From Saprospiraceae bacterium (lineage in GTDB: Bacteria > Bacteroidota > Bacteroidia > Chitinophagales > Saprospiraceae), in the NCBI GenBank assembly GCA_025056735.1, contig JANWVR010000104.1, positions 1 through 64,000 of the forward strand: a DNA stretch of 64,000 bases. Direction: 5' to 3'. The first letter of the stretch is position 1. Each line of letters starts with the position of its first letter. Positions 53,968 through 62,004 of the stretch are shown here, piece after piece. A program made the position numbers and the translations under genes. The notes beneath the pieces were generated by a model. The model searched no databases. It saw only the letters and a program-made list of their open reading frames with translations, and was not told where the DNA came from.

Positions 53968-54858
53968 CTATTCGTGCAGCAGGTGGTAGTTTCGGTATTC
54001 GCCGGGTCTCCAGCCGGTGTGTTGTTCTATCCAGTGGGAGAGTCGGTCTTTCCAGGACCATCGGGCGTGCGTGGGGTCGGCGTCGAAGTGCCAGTTAAGC
54101 GCTTGAATGCGCGGCTGCATGACGGCCGGGTGCGTGCCCTGGAAGCGTTCCAGCGGTTCGGTTCCGTCGTAGGTATAGATGGGGGCATCGCCGGCTCGCT
54201 GTAGGGCGACGTCGTCGGGGTGCCACCAGCGGTGGAAATGGCGCTGCTTGCGCTGTTGGGCCTCAGGGGGTTTCACCCAGCCATAGTGGTGGATGTAGGC
54301 GTCGAGCAGGCGCACGCGCAGCTTGCGGCCGTCGAGACGGAAGCCTTGTGCGTCGCCCCAGGAACGGATGCGCTTGTCGTTGCGCACAATGCGCACCTCG
54401 CGCCGGTACCAGCGGCGGCTGGCGCCGATGTAGTCGTAAGAGCCATAGAAATGCCGGTACTGGAACAGCAGCCCCTCCGTTTGCGGGTCGCGCCACCAGC
54501 GCCGCATGGCCGCCTGAATGGCGGGCAGGTCGTCTTCGTGGACGCACTCATCGGCCTGGATGTAGAAGCACCAGTCGTATTCGGGCGATATGGCGTCGAA
54601 GGCCTTGTTGGTCTCCTCGGCTAGCACGCGCCCGCCGGTGCGGAGCGTTTCGTCCCAGATGGTTTCCACAATGTGCAGGCGCGGGTCGTTCAGGCTGCGC
54701 ACCAAGTCGAGCGTCTCGTCTTCGGAGCGCCCGACGGCTACGACGAAGTAGTCGCACGCGGGCAGGATGGAGCGAATGGCCTCCAGCACGGGATAATCGT
54801 ACAAAAGCGCGTTGCGCACGAAAGTGAAGCCCGCTACGCGGGGAGAGTCGTTCGTCAT
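53968..54858 (-). CDS. Glycosyltransferase family 2-like protein
   Basis: A 296-residue protein with a GT-A-like N-terminus: GFTFVRNALLYDYPVLEAIR, YFVVAVGRSEDETLDLVRSL, and WCFYIQADECVHEDDLPAI, whose QADE is the DxD-equivalent. The C-terminal half has YRREVRIVRNDKRIRSWGDA and HFDADPTHARWSWKDRLSH. This pattern is common in uncharacterised GT2 proteins of environmental bacteria. The donor and acceptor sugars are unknown. Start is set at the ATG at 54858; an in-frame ATG ten codons upstream is possible. It is separated from the NUDIX start by the heptamer tract (116 nt). Confidence 0.85.
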   Translation of the reverse strand: MTNDSPRVAGFTFVRNALLYDYPVLEAIRSILPACDYFVVAVGRSEDETLDLVRSLNDPRLHIVETIWDETLRTGGRVLAEETNKAFDAISPEYDWCFYIQADECVHEDDLPAIQAAMRRWWRDPQTEGLLFQYRHFYGSYDYIGASRRWYRREVRIVRNDKRIRSWGDAQGFRLDGRKLRVRLLDAYIHHYGWVKPPEAQQRKQRHFHRWWHPDDVALQRAGDAPIYTYDGTEPLERFQGTHPAVMQPRIQALNWHFDADPTHARWSWKDRLSHWIEQHTGWRPGEYRNYHLLHE

Positions 54859-55066
54859 CGAATGCAAAGAACGCAACGCGCAGCGCAAGTCTGTGCGGGG
54901 CAGGCGTAGAATTTCTATGAGGAACTCAAAGGCTCTGTTGGGCCAGCGCCTGCGCCTTTAGCGCGGCCACACAGGCCGGATGGAAGTGCTTTTCTTACAA
55001 ACCTTTAGCCGCCGCGCTTCGTTTTGCATTCTATAAAACAATCTATAAAACAAACCATTCATCGCT

Positions 55067-55984
55067 ATGAACACACTCCGACCACTCCTGATGCACGTGG
55101 GAGCGCTTTTGTGGATCCTCCTCAGCGGCGCCACGGCTTTGTTGGCTCAAAACGACGACCTGCTGTCGTTGCTGGAAGAAGAGCCTGAGATAGAATACAC
55201 TACAGCCAGCTTCAAAACCACCCGCGTCGTCAATGGCCATTCCATCGAAAACACCGGCGCCGGCGTGTTGGACTTCAAGATTTCACACCGCTTTTCGCCC
55301 ATCAATCAGGGCTTCTACGACATCTTCGGCCTCGACGGCGCCACCATCCGCATTGGAATGGATTACGGCATCTCCGACCGCCTGATGGTGGGTCTGGGCC
55401 GCAGCAGCAAAGAAAAAATCTACGACGGTTTCGTGAAATACAAAATCTTGCGCCAGGCCACCGGCAAACGCCAAATGCCCATCAGCCTGTCGGCACTGGC
55501 CGACGCGCAAATCAAGACGGTGCGCTTTGCCAACCCTGACCGCGAAAATCGCTTCTCCTCGCGGCTCTATTACACGTTCCAGGTGCTGCTGGCGCGCAAG
55601 TTCAACGACTACCTGACGCTGCAGCTGATGCCTACGCTGGTGCACCGCAACTTAGTGGAGACGCGGGCGGAGAAGAACGACGTGTATTCGCTGGGCGTGG
55701 CGGGTCGCATTCGGCTGACGCGCCGCGTTACGCTCAACGCCGAGTACTACTACGTGCTGCCTAATCAGCTGGCGTCGCAGTACGTCAACGTGCTGTCGGT
55801 AGGTTTCGACATCGAGACCGGCGGACACGTGTTTCAGCTGCACTTTACCAACTCGGCCGATATGACGTACAAGGGTTTCATCACGGAGACAACCGACCGG
55901 TGGTTTGGCAACCCCAACGGCATTCGCTTTGGGTTCAACATTTCGCGCGTGTTTACGGTGGTTCGTCCGCCGGAGTTCCGCTAA
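55067..55984 (+). CDS. DUF5777-family outer-membrane beta-barrel protein
   Basis: A 305-residue protein with a signal peptide (PLLMHVGALLWILLSGATAL, then LAQ) and a beta-barrel-like body: FKTTRVVNGHSIENTGAGVL, FKISHRFSPINQGFYDIFGL, DYGISDRLMVGLGRSSKEKI and a C-terminal GIRFGFNISRVFTV. The HRF/DYGIS/GLGRS pattern matches DUF5777 (family knowledge), a Bacteroidota family of barrel proteins of unknown function. Its 3' end meets the convergent S66 gene with 6 nt between the stop codons. Confidence 0.85.
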   Translation: MNTLRPLLMHVGALLWILLSGATALLAQNDDLLSLLEEEPEIEYTTASFKTTRVVNGHSIENTGAGVLDFKISHRFSPINQGFYDIFGLDGATIRIGMDYGISDRLMVGLGRSSKEKIYDGFVKYKILRQATGKRQMPISLSALADAQIKTVRFANPDRENRFSSRLYYTFQVLLARKFNDYLTLQLMPTLVHRNLVETRAEKNDVYSLGVAGRIRLTRRVTLNAEYYYVLPNQLASQYVNVLSVGFDIETGGHVFQLHFTNSADMTYKGFITETTDRWFGNPNGIRFGFNISRVFTVVRPPEFR

Positions 55985-55990
55985 GGGCGC

Positions 55991-57013
55991 TTAGCGACAG
56001 GCGGGCTCTAAGAGGGTGAGTGCGATGGCGTTGGCGTCCAATTCGGCTCGGATGCTGTAGGGCAACGTGGCCTGCTCGTTCATGTGCCCGAACGGCAGGC
56101 CGTACGCGATGGGCATGTCCAGCTCACCTAAGCAAAGGCGCAGCGTTTCGACTAAGGAGAGCGAGAAGTCGCCGTTTTTGGGCGCACAGTCCACGAATGT
56201 GCCCAGTGCGATGCCGGCGGCTTTGCGCAGGTCGGTGGTCTGGAGCAGTTGCGTCAGCAGGCGGTCAATGCGGTAGGGTTGTTCGCCGACGTCTTCGAGG
56301 AAGGCGATTTTGCCCCGGAAGGAGGGCTGAAAGGGCGTGCCCACGAGCGCCGCCAGCAGAGACAGGTTGCCGCCGATGAGGGGGCCGCTGGCTTTGCCCG
56401 GGCGCAGGGTCATAGGCGTCGGATCGGTAGCCGCGGGCGAGGCGCTCAGCGTGTAGGGCGTCTGTGGCGCTGTGAGGACAGCCCCCAGGTGTTGCAGCGT
56501 CTCTGGCGGCAGCTCCGCCGAGGCGCCTGGCGCGTGGAAGGTGATCAGGCCGGTGCGCTGCCCAATGGCTATGTGCAGCGCCGTAATGTCGCTGTAACCC
56601 ATAAACGGCTTAGGGTTTCGGGCGATGAGGCGGAAGTCCACATGAGGCAGCAGGCGCGTGGCCCCGTAGCCGCCGCGCGCACACCAAATGGCGTCCACCT
56701 CCGGGTCGGTAAAAGCCCAATGCAGGTCGCGTAAGCGCTCGGCGTCCTCACCGGCCAGATAGCCGTAGCGGCGGCGCAATGCCTGGCCCTCGCGCACGCG
56801 ATAACCCAGCCCGGCTATGTTGGACAAAGCCCTCTGCAAACGCTCCTCCGAAACCGGACCTGCCGGAGCAATCAGGGCCACAGTAGCGCCCGGACGCAAA
56901 CAGGCCGGCCGATGACGCGGCGACCGGTGTAGCGACGGCCAACTGCCACTGCCTGCCAACCACCAGCCAACGGCGCCCAAAAGAGTTTTTTCCATAAAAG
57001 AACGGCGTGTCAT
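55991..57013 (-). CDS. LD-carboxypeptidase (peptidase S66), possible Tat substrate
   Basis: A 340-residue S66 peptidase, which cleaves the L,D bond of muramyl tetrapeptides in peptidoglycan recycling. Motifs: VALIAPAGPVSEERLQRAL, WCARGGYGATRLLPH, the nucleophilic Ser in PFMGYSDITALHIAI, and GKIAFLEDVGEQPYRID, where the catalytic Glu is expected. The start at 57013 gives MTRRSFMEKTLLGAVGWWLA, an RR motif followed by a hydrophobic stretch, which could be a Tat signal. The family is usually cytoplasmic, so an exported form would be notable. Convergent with the DUF5777 gene; upstream lies the repeat-rich noncoding region. Confidence 0.88.
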   Translation of the reverse strand: MTRRSFMEKTLLGAVGWWLAGSGSWPSLHRSPRHRPACLRPGATVALIAPAGPVSEERLQRALSNIAGLGYRVREGQALRRRYGYLAGEDAERLRDLHWAFTDPEVDAIWCARGGYGATRLLPHVDFRLIARNPKPFMGYSDITALHIAIGQRTGLITFHAPGASAELPPETLQHLGAVLTAPQTPYTLSASPAATDPTPMTLRPGKASGPLIGGNLSLLAALVGTPFQPSFRGKIAFLEDVGEQPYRIDRLLTQLLQTTDLRKAAGIALGTFVDCAPKNGDFSLSLVETLRLCLGELDMPIAYGLPFGHMNEQATLPYSIRAELDANAIALTLLEPACR

Positions 57014-57050
57014 GACAAAACCTCCCGGGCGCAAACCTCGCACAAAGGCC

Positions 57051-57317
57051 GGAAACGGGGGGTTCCGGATACGGGCCGCTGGATAGGATGCCCGTCAGGA
57101 TTAGGGATGAAAGTGTGTGAGGGAGCGCTTCGTACCCTCCGGTAAACCAGAGGGTTACAGGAGAGTAGATGAACATGATGAGAGTTCCAGGCGGGCGGCG
57201 GCACGTTCCGTGAAGACGGCGCCTCAAGTCAACTCCTCTGCGGTCCTCTGCGGTTTTTTAATTTTTTAACCGCCAAGGGCCGTGGAGAGACGACACCCGC
57301 CACCGGCAAAAGCGCAT
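57051..57317 (+). repeat. Direct repeat copy 1 (~267 nt) containing repeat copy D
   Basis: From GGAAACGGGG to AAAGCGCAT; matched by 57453-57710 over essentially its whole length with scattered differences. It carries the 86-nt-type element and TTTTTTAATTTTTTAACCGC followed by CACCCGCCACCGGCAAAAGC. It is noncoding. Confidence 0.8.
57085..57171 (+). repeat. Dispersed palindromic repeat, copy D
   Basis: AGGATGCCCGTCAGGAT at the left, TACCCTCCGGTAAACCAGAG core (the alternative stem type), TTACAGGAGAGTAGATG at the right. Confidence 0.75.
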
Positions 57318-57328
57318 GCCCGAAAACA

Positions 57329-57414
57329 CATCTACCATCCTGTAACCGCCCGATTCATCGGGTGGATACGCGCGCGGCCCTCTCTCACACATCTACCATC
57401 CTGACGAACATCAC
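57329..57414 (-). repeat. Dispersed palindromic repeat, copy E
   Basis: On the minus strand: GTGATGTTCGTCAGGATGG at the left, CACCCGATGAATCGGGCGG core, TTACAGGATGGTAGATG at the right. It is 86 nt like copies B and C, and lies between the two direct repeats in opposite orientation. Confidence 0.8.
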
Positions 57415-57452
57415 ATCTATGACTCCAGCCGGCAGATGTGCCACGGGCGCCC

Positions 57453-57710
57453 GGAAACTGGAGTTTCCGGATACGGGCTGCTGGATAGGATGCCTGTCAG
57501 GAGGATAGATGAAAGTGTGTGGGCGCCTCATACCCTCCGGTAAACCAGAGGGTTACAGGATGATGGATGAACATGATAGGGGTTCCAGGCGGGAAGCAGA
57601 CGGCGCCTCAAGTCAACTGCTATGCGGTTGTTTACATCCTCTGCGGTTTTTTAATTTTTTAACCGCCGAGGGCCGTAGAGAGACGACACCCGCCACCGGC
57701 AAAAGCGCAT
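57453..57710 (+). repeat. Direct repeat copy 2 (~258 nt) containing repeat copy F
   Basis: Second copy of the 57051-57317 block (GGAAACTGGAGTTTCC at its left end, AAAAGCGCAT at its right end). Copy F is at 57487-57569. The 304 nt after it (57711-58014) show no gene that I can support; a hairpin near its right end is listed separately. Confidence 0.8.
57487..57569 (+). repeat. Dispersed palindromic repeat, copy F
   Basis: AGGATGCCTGTCAGGAGG left, TACCCTCCGGTAAACCAGAG core, TTACAGGATGATGGATG right; 83 nt. Confidence 0.75.
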
Positions 57711-57973
57711 TAGCCAAAGCCAGCAAACTTATTGACGCCTTTTACTTTTACGATGGAAAATTTGCATTTTCGTGTGGGGAAAGAGGCCGTTAGAACCAAT
57801 TTTATTTTATGGACGAAAACGGCGGTAAAGTTGCCGATTTGGGCATATAGGACGCCGCAAGTCTCCGCTTCGGCTGGCGTTGTGCCCGTTGGTGAAGCGG
57901 TTAGGTCTTCTGCGCAGGTTGTACATGGCGTTGGTGATGCGTCTCTTCGCCCGGCGCTACCGGGCCGGCGAGG

Positions 57974-58014
57974 CGCCAGAGGTTTCCCTCTCTATCCATA
58001 AGGGCCCTCTGGCG
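57974..58014 (-). terminator. Hairpin directly after the stop of the outer-membrane protein gene
   Basis: CGCCAGAGG (57974-57982) / CCTCTGGCG (58006-58014) with inner CCCT/AGGG pairing. It begins one base after the stop codon; no T-tract follows, so it may be a termination or RNA-stability hairpin. Confidence 0.5.
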
Positions 58015-58764
58015 TCAATGCGGCTCCTCTTCTCCCAAATCCAAATCCCAGCCCAAGAGGTTCACCTCCAGCACTATTCCGAAGGGTTTGGGGTTCTCCG
58101 GATTGGGAACCAACAGCCCTGCGCACAGCTGCATCCGCCGTGTCAGGTTGTACATGCCTCCGAGCACGGCTACGGAGGAGTCATTATTTCCGCTGATCCA
58201 GTCGCCCATAAGATAAAACCGCTTACCAACCTTGACCTCATAGCCCAGCAAAACGCCCAAATGGTTACCAGTGCCGACAAACATGCGGTTGGTGTGATAG
58301 AGCCCGCCAACCAGCCGGCTTTTTCTTTCCATGAAATAAAAGACGCCTAAGGCATAATTGAAAAAAGCCAGCTCCTTGTTCATTATTTTATGGCTCACAT
58401 TGACGCCCGCCTGAGCGCCCAGATTGAGGTCGAACCTGCCGCCGAGAATGACCTTTTTTTGCAGCGTCGGCATGATGTACGGGTACAAGGCGCCCATGTC
58501 GGGGTTGTCGTTGTAAAACAGTCTCCACTCCGGCGTGAAGTACACCCCTTTGCCCACCAGATTAACGCCAGCATCCCAACCGCGGCCCAGACCATAGACG
58601 AAATGCCCCTTGGACTCCAGCTTACTGGCGTACAGGTTGACCTGGTGCTGATAAAATACCTTATTTTTTTCGGTTACATCGCCTGAAGGAATATTAAAAA
58701 GATTTTGCTGGGCAGACAATTTAATTATTGATAAAAACGCCAAAACAAACGATATATTTTTCAT
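58015..58764 (-). CDS. Predicted outer-membrane beta-barrel protein
   Basis: A 249-residue protein with a signal peptide (MKNISFVLAFLSIIKLSAQQ) followed by alternating hydrophobic/polar strands that look like an outer-membrane barrel: HFVYGLGRGWDAGVNLVGKG, ILGGRFDLNLGAQAGVNVSH, HLGVLLGYEVKVGKRFYLMG, GIVLEVNLLGWDLDLG. I do not recognise a named family. It is less GC-rich than its neighbours in the first quarter of the gene. It stands alone between the repeat region and a coiled-coil gene; a hairpin follows the stop codon. Confidence 0.75.
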   Translation of the reverse strand: MKNISFVLAFLSIIKLSAQQNLFNIPSGDVTEKNKVFYQHQVNLYASKLESKGHFVYGLGRGWDAGVNLVGKGVYFTPEWRLFYNDNPDMGALYPYIMPTLQKKVILGGRFDLNLGAQAGVNVSHKIMNKELAFFNYALGVFYFMERKSRLVGGLYHTNRMFVGTGNHLGVLLGYEVKVGKRFYLMGDWISGNNDSSVAVLGGMYNLTRRMQLCAGLLVPNPENPKPFGIVLEVNLLGWDLDLGEEEPH

Positions 58765-58994
58765 ATGTGGGTATTTTTTGTGTAGAAAAAATAATGCACT
58801 CAGGCTTTATAACATTGCATTCTGTGGGCCTTAAGGTGTGGCGAAGTAACTGCCGACTCGGAGGCTTTGTTTTGAGTGGGTAGTCAGTATATTATTCTGT
58901 TGTGTTAGGTATTGCTCATATTGGCCAATTGCATATTAGCCGGGTGGTTGGGTAGGCGGCTGGGCAGGCGGTGTTGGGGGAGGGCGGAAGAGAA

Positions 58995-59036
58995 AGCCAG
59001 CGGCCCGACTCGTTTGCACGAGCCGGGCCGCTGGCT
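58995..59036 (-). terminator. Strong hairpin downstream of the coiled-coil gene
   Basis: AGCCAGCGGCCCG (58995-59007) / CGGGCCGCTGGCT (59024-59036), with a second inner stem CTCG/CGAG and TTTGCA loop. On the minus strand TTCTCTTCC follows. The remaining 58765-58994 shows nothing supported. Confidence 0.65.
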
Positions 59037-59041
59037 GAATT

Positions 59042-59084
59042 GGCCAAACAAGTTTGGCGGGCACTGGGCCAAACAAGTTTGGCC
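59042..59084. repeat. Twin tandem palindromes after the coiled-coil gene
   Basis: Two copies of GGCCAAACAAGTTTGGC (59042-59058 and 59067-59083), each a GCCAAAC/GTTTGGC hairpin with a 2-nt centre, 8 nt apart, beginning 10 nt after the stop codon of the 59094 gene on its strand. Confidence 0.75.
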
Positions 59085-59093
59085 GTTACATGG

Positions 59094-60119
59094 TTATTTC
59101 AGGTTGAAAGAACCGGTGCCGACCAGGAAGCCTTTGTTAAAGATTTTGACGTTATAGGTACCTTTGATGAAGCTCTGGCCGGGCTGCCAGGCGCCGCACA
59201 CGTTGGTTTCGCCGTTGTTGTACTGACAGGTGGCAGTGGTAGTGTAGCGGAAGTCCTGCTCCTGGCGCTTGTCCTTAGCAATGCCAGAGCCGAGGCTCTC
59301 GATGGCCAGCGTAGCGCCGGTGGGGTCAATGATGGCGATGTAGAATACCTCTTCGCCGGCCTCTACGACTTCGTTGGGTTCGGTGGTAAAGCAGATGTTC
59401 AACTTATCCACGCGGCTGGCGCGGGTCTTGGTCTTTTCCTTGCCGCTGCTGCGCACATCTACGGGCTTTATGGTGATGTCCTTGACGCGGATAGCAGAGG
59501 CGATGTCCACTTTTCGACTCAACACTTTGCGCTCAGACTCCAGCTGCGACTTTTCCGAGATGAGCGCAGCCTTGGCACTACTTTCTTCGGCTAAGCGCGA
59601 CTGGGTCTGCGACAACGACGTGCTGAGGTTGCTGACCTCTTGCGTGAGTTGCGTGTTTTTCTCCGTCAGGATACCGATTTCGGCTTTCAGTTTTTCGATT
59701 TCGGCTAAGTACTGCTTTTTCTGGCTCTCGAAGCGGCTAATAGCAGCGCGGTAGTCGCGATTTTCGCGGATCATGGTCTCGATTTGCGCCTTCTGCTGCT
59801 CGAGTTGCTGCAATTGCTGGTTGATTTTTTCGTCCAGCTGTGCATTGAGGCCTTTTTGCTGTTCCAGCTGAGCCACAGCGTCATTGTACTTTTGGTCCAG
59901 TTCGGCGAAGGCTTCTTTCTGGAGGTTCAGCTCCATTTTGCTGGCCTCCAAATCTTGCCCTTTGCGGTAGGTCTGGATGAGGAGGAAGATGCTCAGTCCC
60001 AACAGGACTGCGATGGCAATGCCGGCGATGGTGAGCAGACGTTTGGAGTTGTCGCCCGAAGGGTTGTCGAAGTTAGGCGAGTTGCCAAACGTAGGCTGAT
60101 TGAAAGAGGGAGTGCTCAT
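59094..60119 (-). CDS. Membrane-anchored coiled-coil protein
   Basis: A 341-residue protein with a short N-terminus (MSTPSFNQPTFGNSPNFDNP), one transmembrane segment (LLTIAGIAIAVLLGLSIFLL, residues ~28-47), a long Gln/Glu/Lys-rich coiled coil (~55-215, for example DEKINQQLQQLEQQKAQIET) and a C-terminal globular domain of ~130 residues (SSGKEKTKTRASRVDKLNIC to LVGTGSFNLK). I chose the ATG at 60119: a TAAATTTG box lies 9 nt upstream on the minus strand, and the longer open frame has no membrane-protein character. The architecture is common in Bacteroidota; function unknown. Downstream are two palindromes and a strong hairpin. Confidence 0.85.
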   Translation of the reverse strand: MSTPSFNQPTFGNSPNFDNPSGDNSKRLLTIAGIAIAVLLGLSIFLLIQTYRKGQDLEASKMELNLQKEAFAELDQKYNDAVAQLEQQKGLNAQLDEKINQQLQQLEQQKAQIETMIRENRDYRAAISRFESQKKQYLAEIEKLKAEIGILTEKNTQLTQEVSNLSTSLSQTQSRLAEESSAKAALISEKSQLESERKVLSRKVDIASAIRVKDITIKPVDVRSSGKEKTKTRASRVDKLNICFTTEPNEVVEAGEEVFYIAIIDPTGATLAIESLGSGIAKDKRQEQDFRYTTTATCQYNNGETNVCGAWQPGQSFIKGTYNVKIFNKGFLVGTGSFNLK

Positions 60120-60128
60120 GATGTTGTG

Positions 60129-60136
60129 CAAATTTA
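60129..60136 (-). promoter_or_regulatory. -7 element for the coiled-coil gene
   Basis: TAAATTTG on the minus strand, only 9 nt before the ATG at 60119, so the transcript would be nearly leaderless. No upstream TTTG box was found. Confidence 0.4.
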
Positions 60137-60393
60137 GGTTTAACGAATGAAAAAGTATGGTGTCGAGAAGTAAGGCTTTTCGGCAGGGTCGAGCAGGGCA
60201 ATTTTGCTTAGAGTGCAGCCACCTCGGCACTGTCGAAATTCGCGGATAAAACTACGCGAGTTGGCTGGATGGTATGCGAGTAGAGGCAAAATTTTGTCTT
60301 TAACCCTGAAATGGTGGTAAATCCGAACAGTATTTCAGGGAAATCCCGCACAGCGCGCCATCTGGTATCCACCGAAATCTGTGCAGGTCGGCT

Positions 60394-60401
60394 TACCTTT
60401 G
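60394..60401 (+). promoter_or_regulatory. -7 element for the exonuclease gene
   Basis: TACCTTTG, 26 nt upstream of the ATG at 60428. It lies inside an upstream extension of the frame, which argues for the later ATG as start. The rest of 60120-60393 shows no gene. Confidence 0.5.
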
Positions 60402-60427
60402 CCAGACAACCAGAAAAGCGCCGCCGT

Positions 60428-61174
60428 ATGGCTGTTTGGGACAACTATGATCTGAGCAACATCCTCTTCCTCGACGTAGAGACCGCGCCAATAGCGCCCA
60501 GCTACGACGAGTTGAGCGATGACCTGCAGGAACTGTGGGCGCATAAGGTGCGCAGCCTGCGCCGCCAGCCCGACCTGGAAGAGGAGATTATTGCCAACGA
60601 CTTTGAGCAGCGCGCCGGCATCTACGCCGAGTTTGGCAAAATCATCTGTATTTCAGTGGGTATCCTGCGCTCAGTGAACGGCGAGCCTCGCCTGCGCCTG
60701 AAATCGTTCTACGGGCACACGGAGGCGTCCGTATTGCAAGAATTTTGCGAACTGCTCGACCAAAAATTTGCAGACCCGGCCCGCTTCGCCCTATGTGGGC
60801 ACAACATTCGCGAGTTCGACGTGCCCTACATCTGCCGGCGGCTATTGGTCAACCAACTACCGCTCCCGCGCCTGCTGGATATTGCCGGCCAGAAACCCTG
60901 GGAAACAAAACATCTGCTGGATACCATGGAAATGTGGAAGTTTGGCGATATCAAAAGCTTCACTTCCCTACGCTTGCTAGCCGCCGTGTTTGGCTTCCCC
61001 TCGCCCAAAGACGACATGGACGGCAGCGACGTATCCAGCGTCTACTGGCAAGACCGCGACTTAGAGCGCATCGCCACCTATTGCGAAAAAGACGTGGTCG
61101 CCACCGTGCAACTCTTCCTGCGCTTCCGGCGCCAGCCGCTGTTGAATAGCGAGCAAATTGAAGTAGTAAGATAG
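60428..61174 (+). CDS. Predicted 3'-5' exonuclease (DEDDy/PolB-like)
   Basis: A 248-residue protein with RNase H-like exonuclease motifs: ExoI LFLDVETAP (Asp and Glu), ExoII CGHNIREFDVPYICRRLLV (Asp), and ExoIII RIATYCEKDVVATVQLF (Tyr and Asp; DEDDy type). Between them lies CISVGILRSVNGEPRLRLKS. This matches the PolB-like 3'-5' exonuclease group found as stand-alone proteins in Bacteroidota and others; possible roles in repair are inference. The ATG at 60428 is supported by the -7 box just upstream. It is followed by a heptamer tract that starts directly at its stop codon. Confidence 0.9.
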   Translation: MAVWDNYDLSNILFLDVETAPIAPSYDELSDDLQELWAHKVRSLRRQPDLEEEIIANDFEQRAGIYAEFGKIICISVGILRSVNGEPRLRLKSFYGHTEASVLQEFCELLDQKFADPARFALCGHNIREFDVPYICRRLLVNQLPLPRLLDIAGQKPWETKHLLDTMEMWKFGDIKSFTSLRLLAAVFGFPSPKDDMDGSDVSSVYWQDRDLERIATYCEKDVVATVQLFLRFRRQPLLNSEQIEVVR

Positions 61175-61206
61175 GTGAAAAGTGAAAAGTGAAAAGTGAA
61201 AAGTGG
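61175..61206 (+). repeat. GTGAAAA heptamer tract after the exonuclease gene
   Basis: Four perfect GTGAAAA units followed by GTGGGGG begin right after the TAG stop (61172-61174) of the exonuclease gene. Confidence 0.7.
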
Positions 61207-61323
61207 GGGTGTTGCCCTGGCTTTTGGGGATTAGCGTTTTTTCTGTGAAGCCCGTTGAGAAGGTGAGGAGTGGGGGGAATGCCTTTTTACGTAGCGTGTA
61301 GTTTTTTTCTTCGTTTTATCTAT

Positions 61324-61992
61324 ATGCCCAAACACAAGATAGCACCTTCGTTGCTGGCGGCTGATTTTACCCGTCTGAGCGAGGAGGTGGAGATGGTGAA
61401 CTGCAGCGAGGCAGATTGGCTGCATCTGGATGTGATGGACGGGCGCTTTGTGCCCAACATCACCTTTGGCATGTTTATCGTGGAGGCGGTGCGGCGGCTG
61501 TGCACCAAGCCGTTGGATGTTCATTTGATGATTGTGGAGCCGGAGCGCTACGTGGAGGCTTTCCGGAAGGCGGGAGCGGACGTCATCACGGTGCACTATG
61601 AGGCTTGCCCGCACCTGCATCGGGTGGTGCATCAGATCAAGGAGACGGGCGCATTGGCAGGCGTGGCGCTTAATCCGCACACGCCGGTGAGCGTGTTAGA
61701 AAATCTGCTGGAAGACATAGACTTAGTGTGCTTGATGTCGGTCAATCCGGGATTTGGAGGGCAGAAATTCATCTATCAGACCCTGCCCAAGGTGCGGCGG
61801 CTGCGCGAGATGCTGACGGTGGCCAATTCGCCTGCGCTCATCGAAGTGGATGGTGGCGTGGGGTTGCAAAACGCCGAAGTCCTTTTGCGCGCCGGCGCCG
61901 ATGTGCTGGTAGCGGGCAGCAGCGTGTTTGGTGCTCCAGACCCGCAGGCAACCATCGCGACCATGAAAGCGCTCAATGAAACCTGGCTCTGA
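61324..61992 (+). CDS. rpe: Ribulose-phosphate 3-epimerase
   Basis: A 222-residue TIM-barrel enzyme that interconverts ribulose 5-phosphate and xylulose 5-phosphate in the pentose phosphate pathway. Family motifs: APSLLAADFTRLSEEV, HLDVMDGRFVPNITFG, VHLMIVEPERYVEAF, and SVNPGFGGQKFI with the phosphate-binding loop GADVLVAGSSVFGA. The metal-binding His and Asp residues of LDVMDG are present. The start at 61324 is where the homology begins; an earlier in-frame ATG at 61270 precedes 18 hydrophobic residues. The gene starts a probable operon with the lptF-like gene (12-nt gap). Confidence 0.97.
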   Translation: MPKHKIAPSLLAADFTRLSEEVEMVNCSEADWLHLDVMDGRFVPNITFGMFIVEAVRRLCTKPLDVHLMIVEPERYVEAFRKAGADVITVHYEACPHLHRVVHQIKETGALAGVALNPHTPVSVLENLLEDIDLVCLMSVNPGFGGQKFIYQTLPKVRRLREMLTVANSPALIEVDGGVGLQNAEVLLRAGADVLVAGSSVFGAPDPQATIATMKALNETWL

Positions 61993-62004
61993 CCCTCGCG
62001 CGCT

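Noticed and set aside
53852-54061. N-terminal extension of the NUDIX gene through the heptamer tract
   Set aside because: It would be a low-complexity run of Phe, His, Ser and Pro that arises from the repeat DNA; the family start is at 53851.
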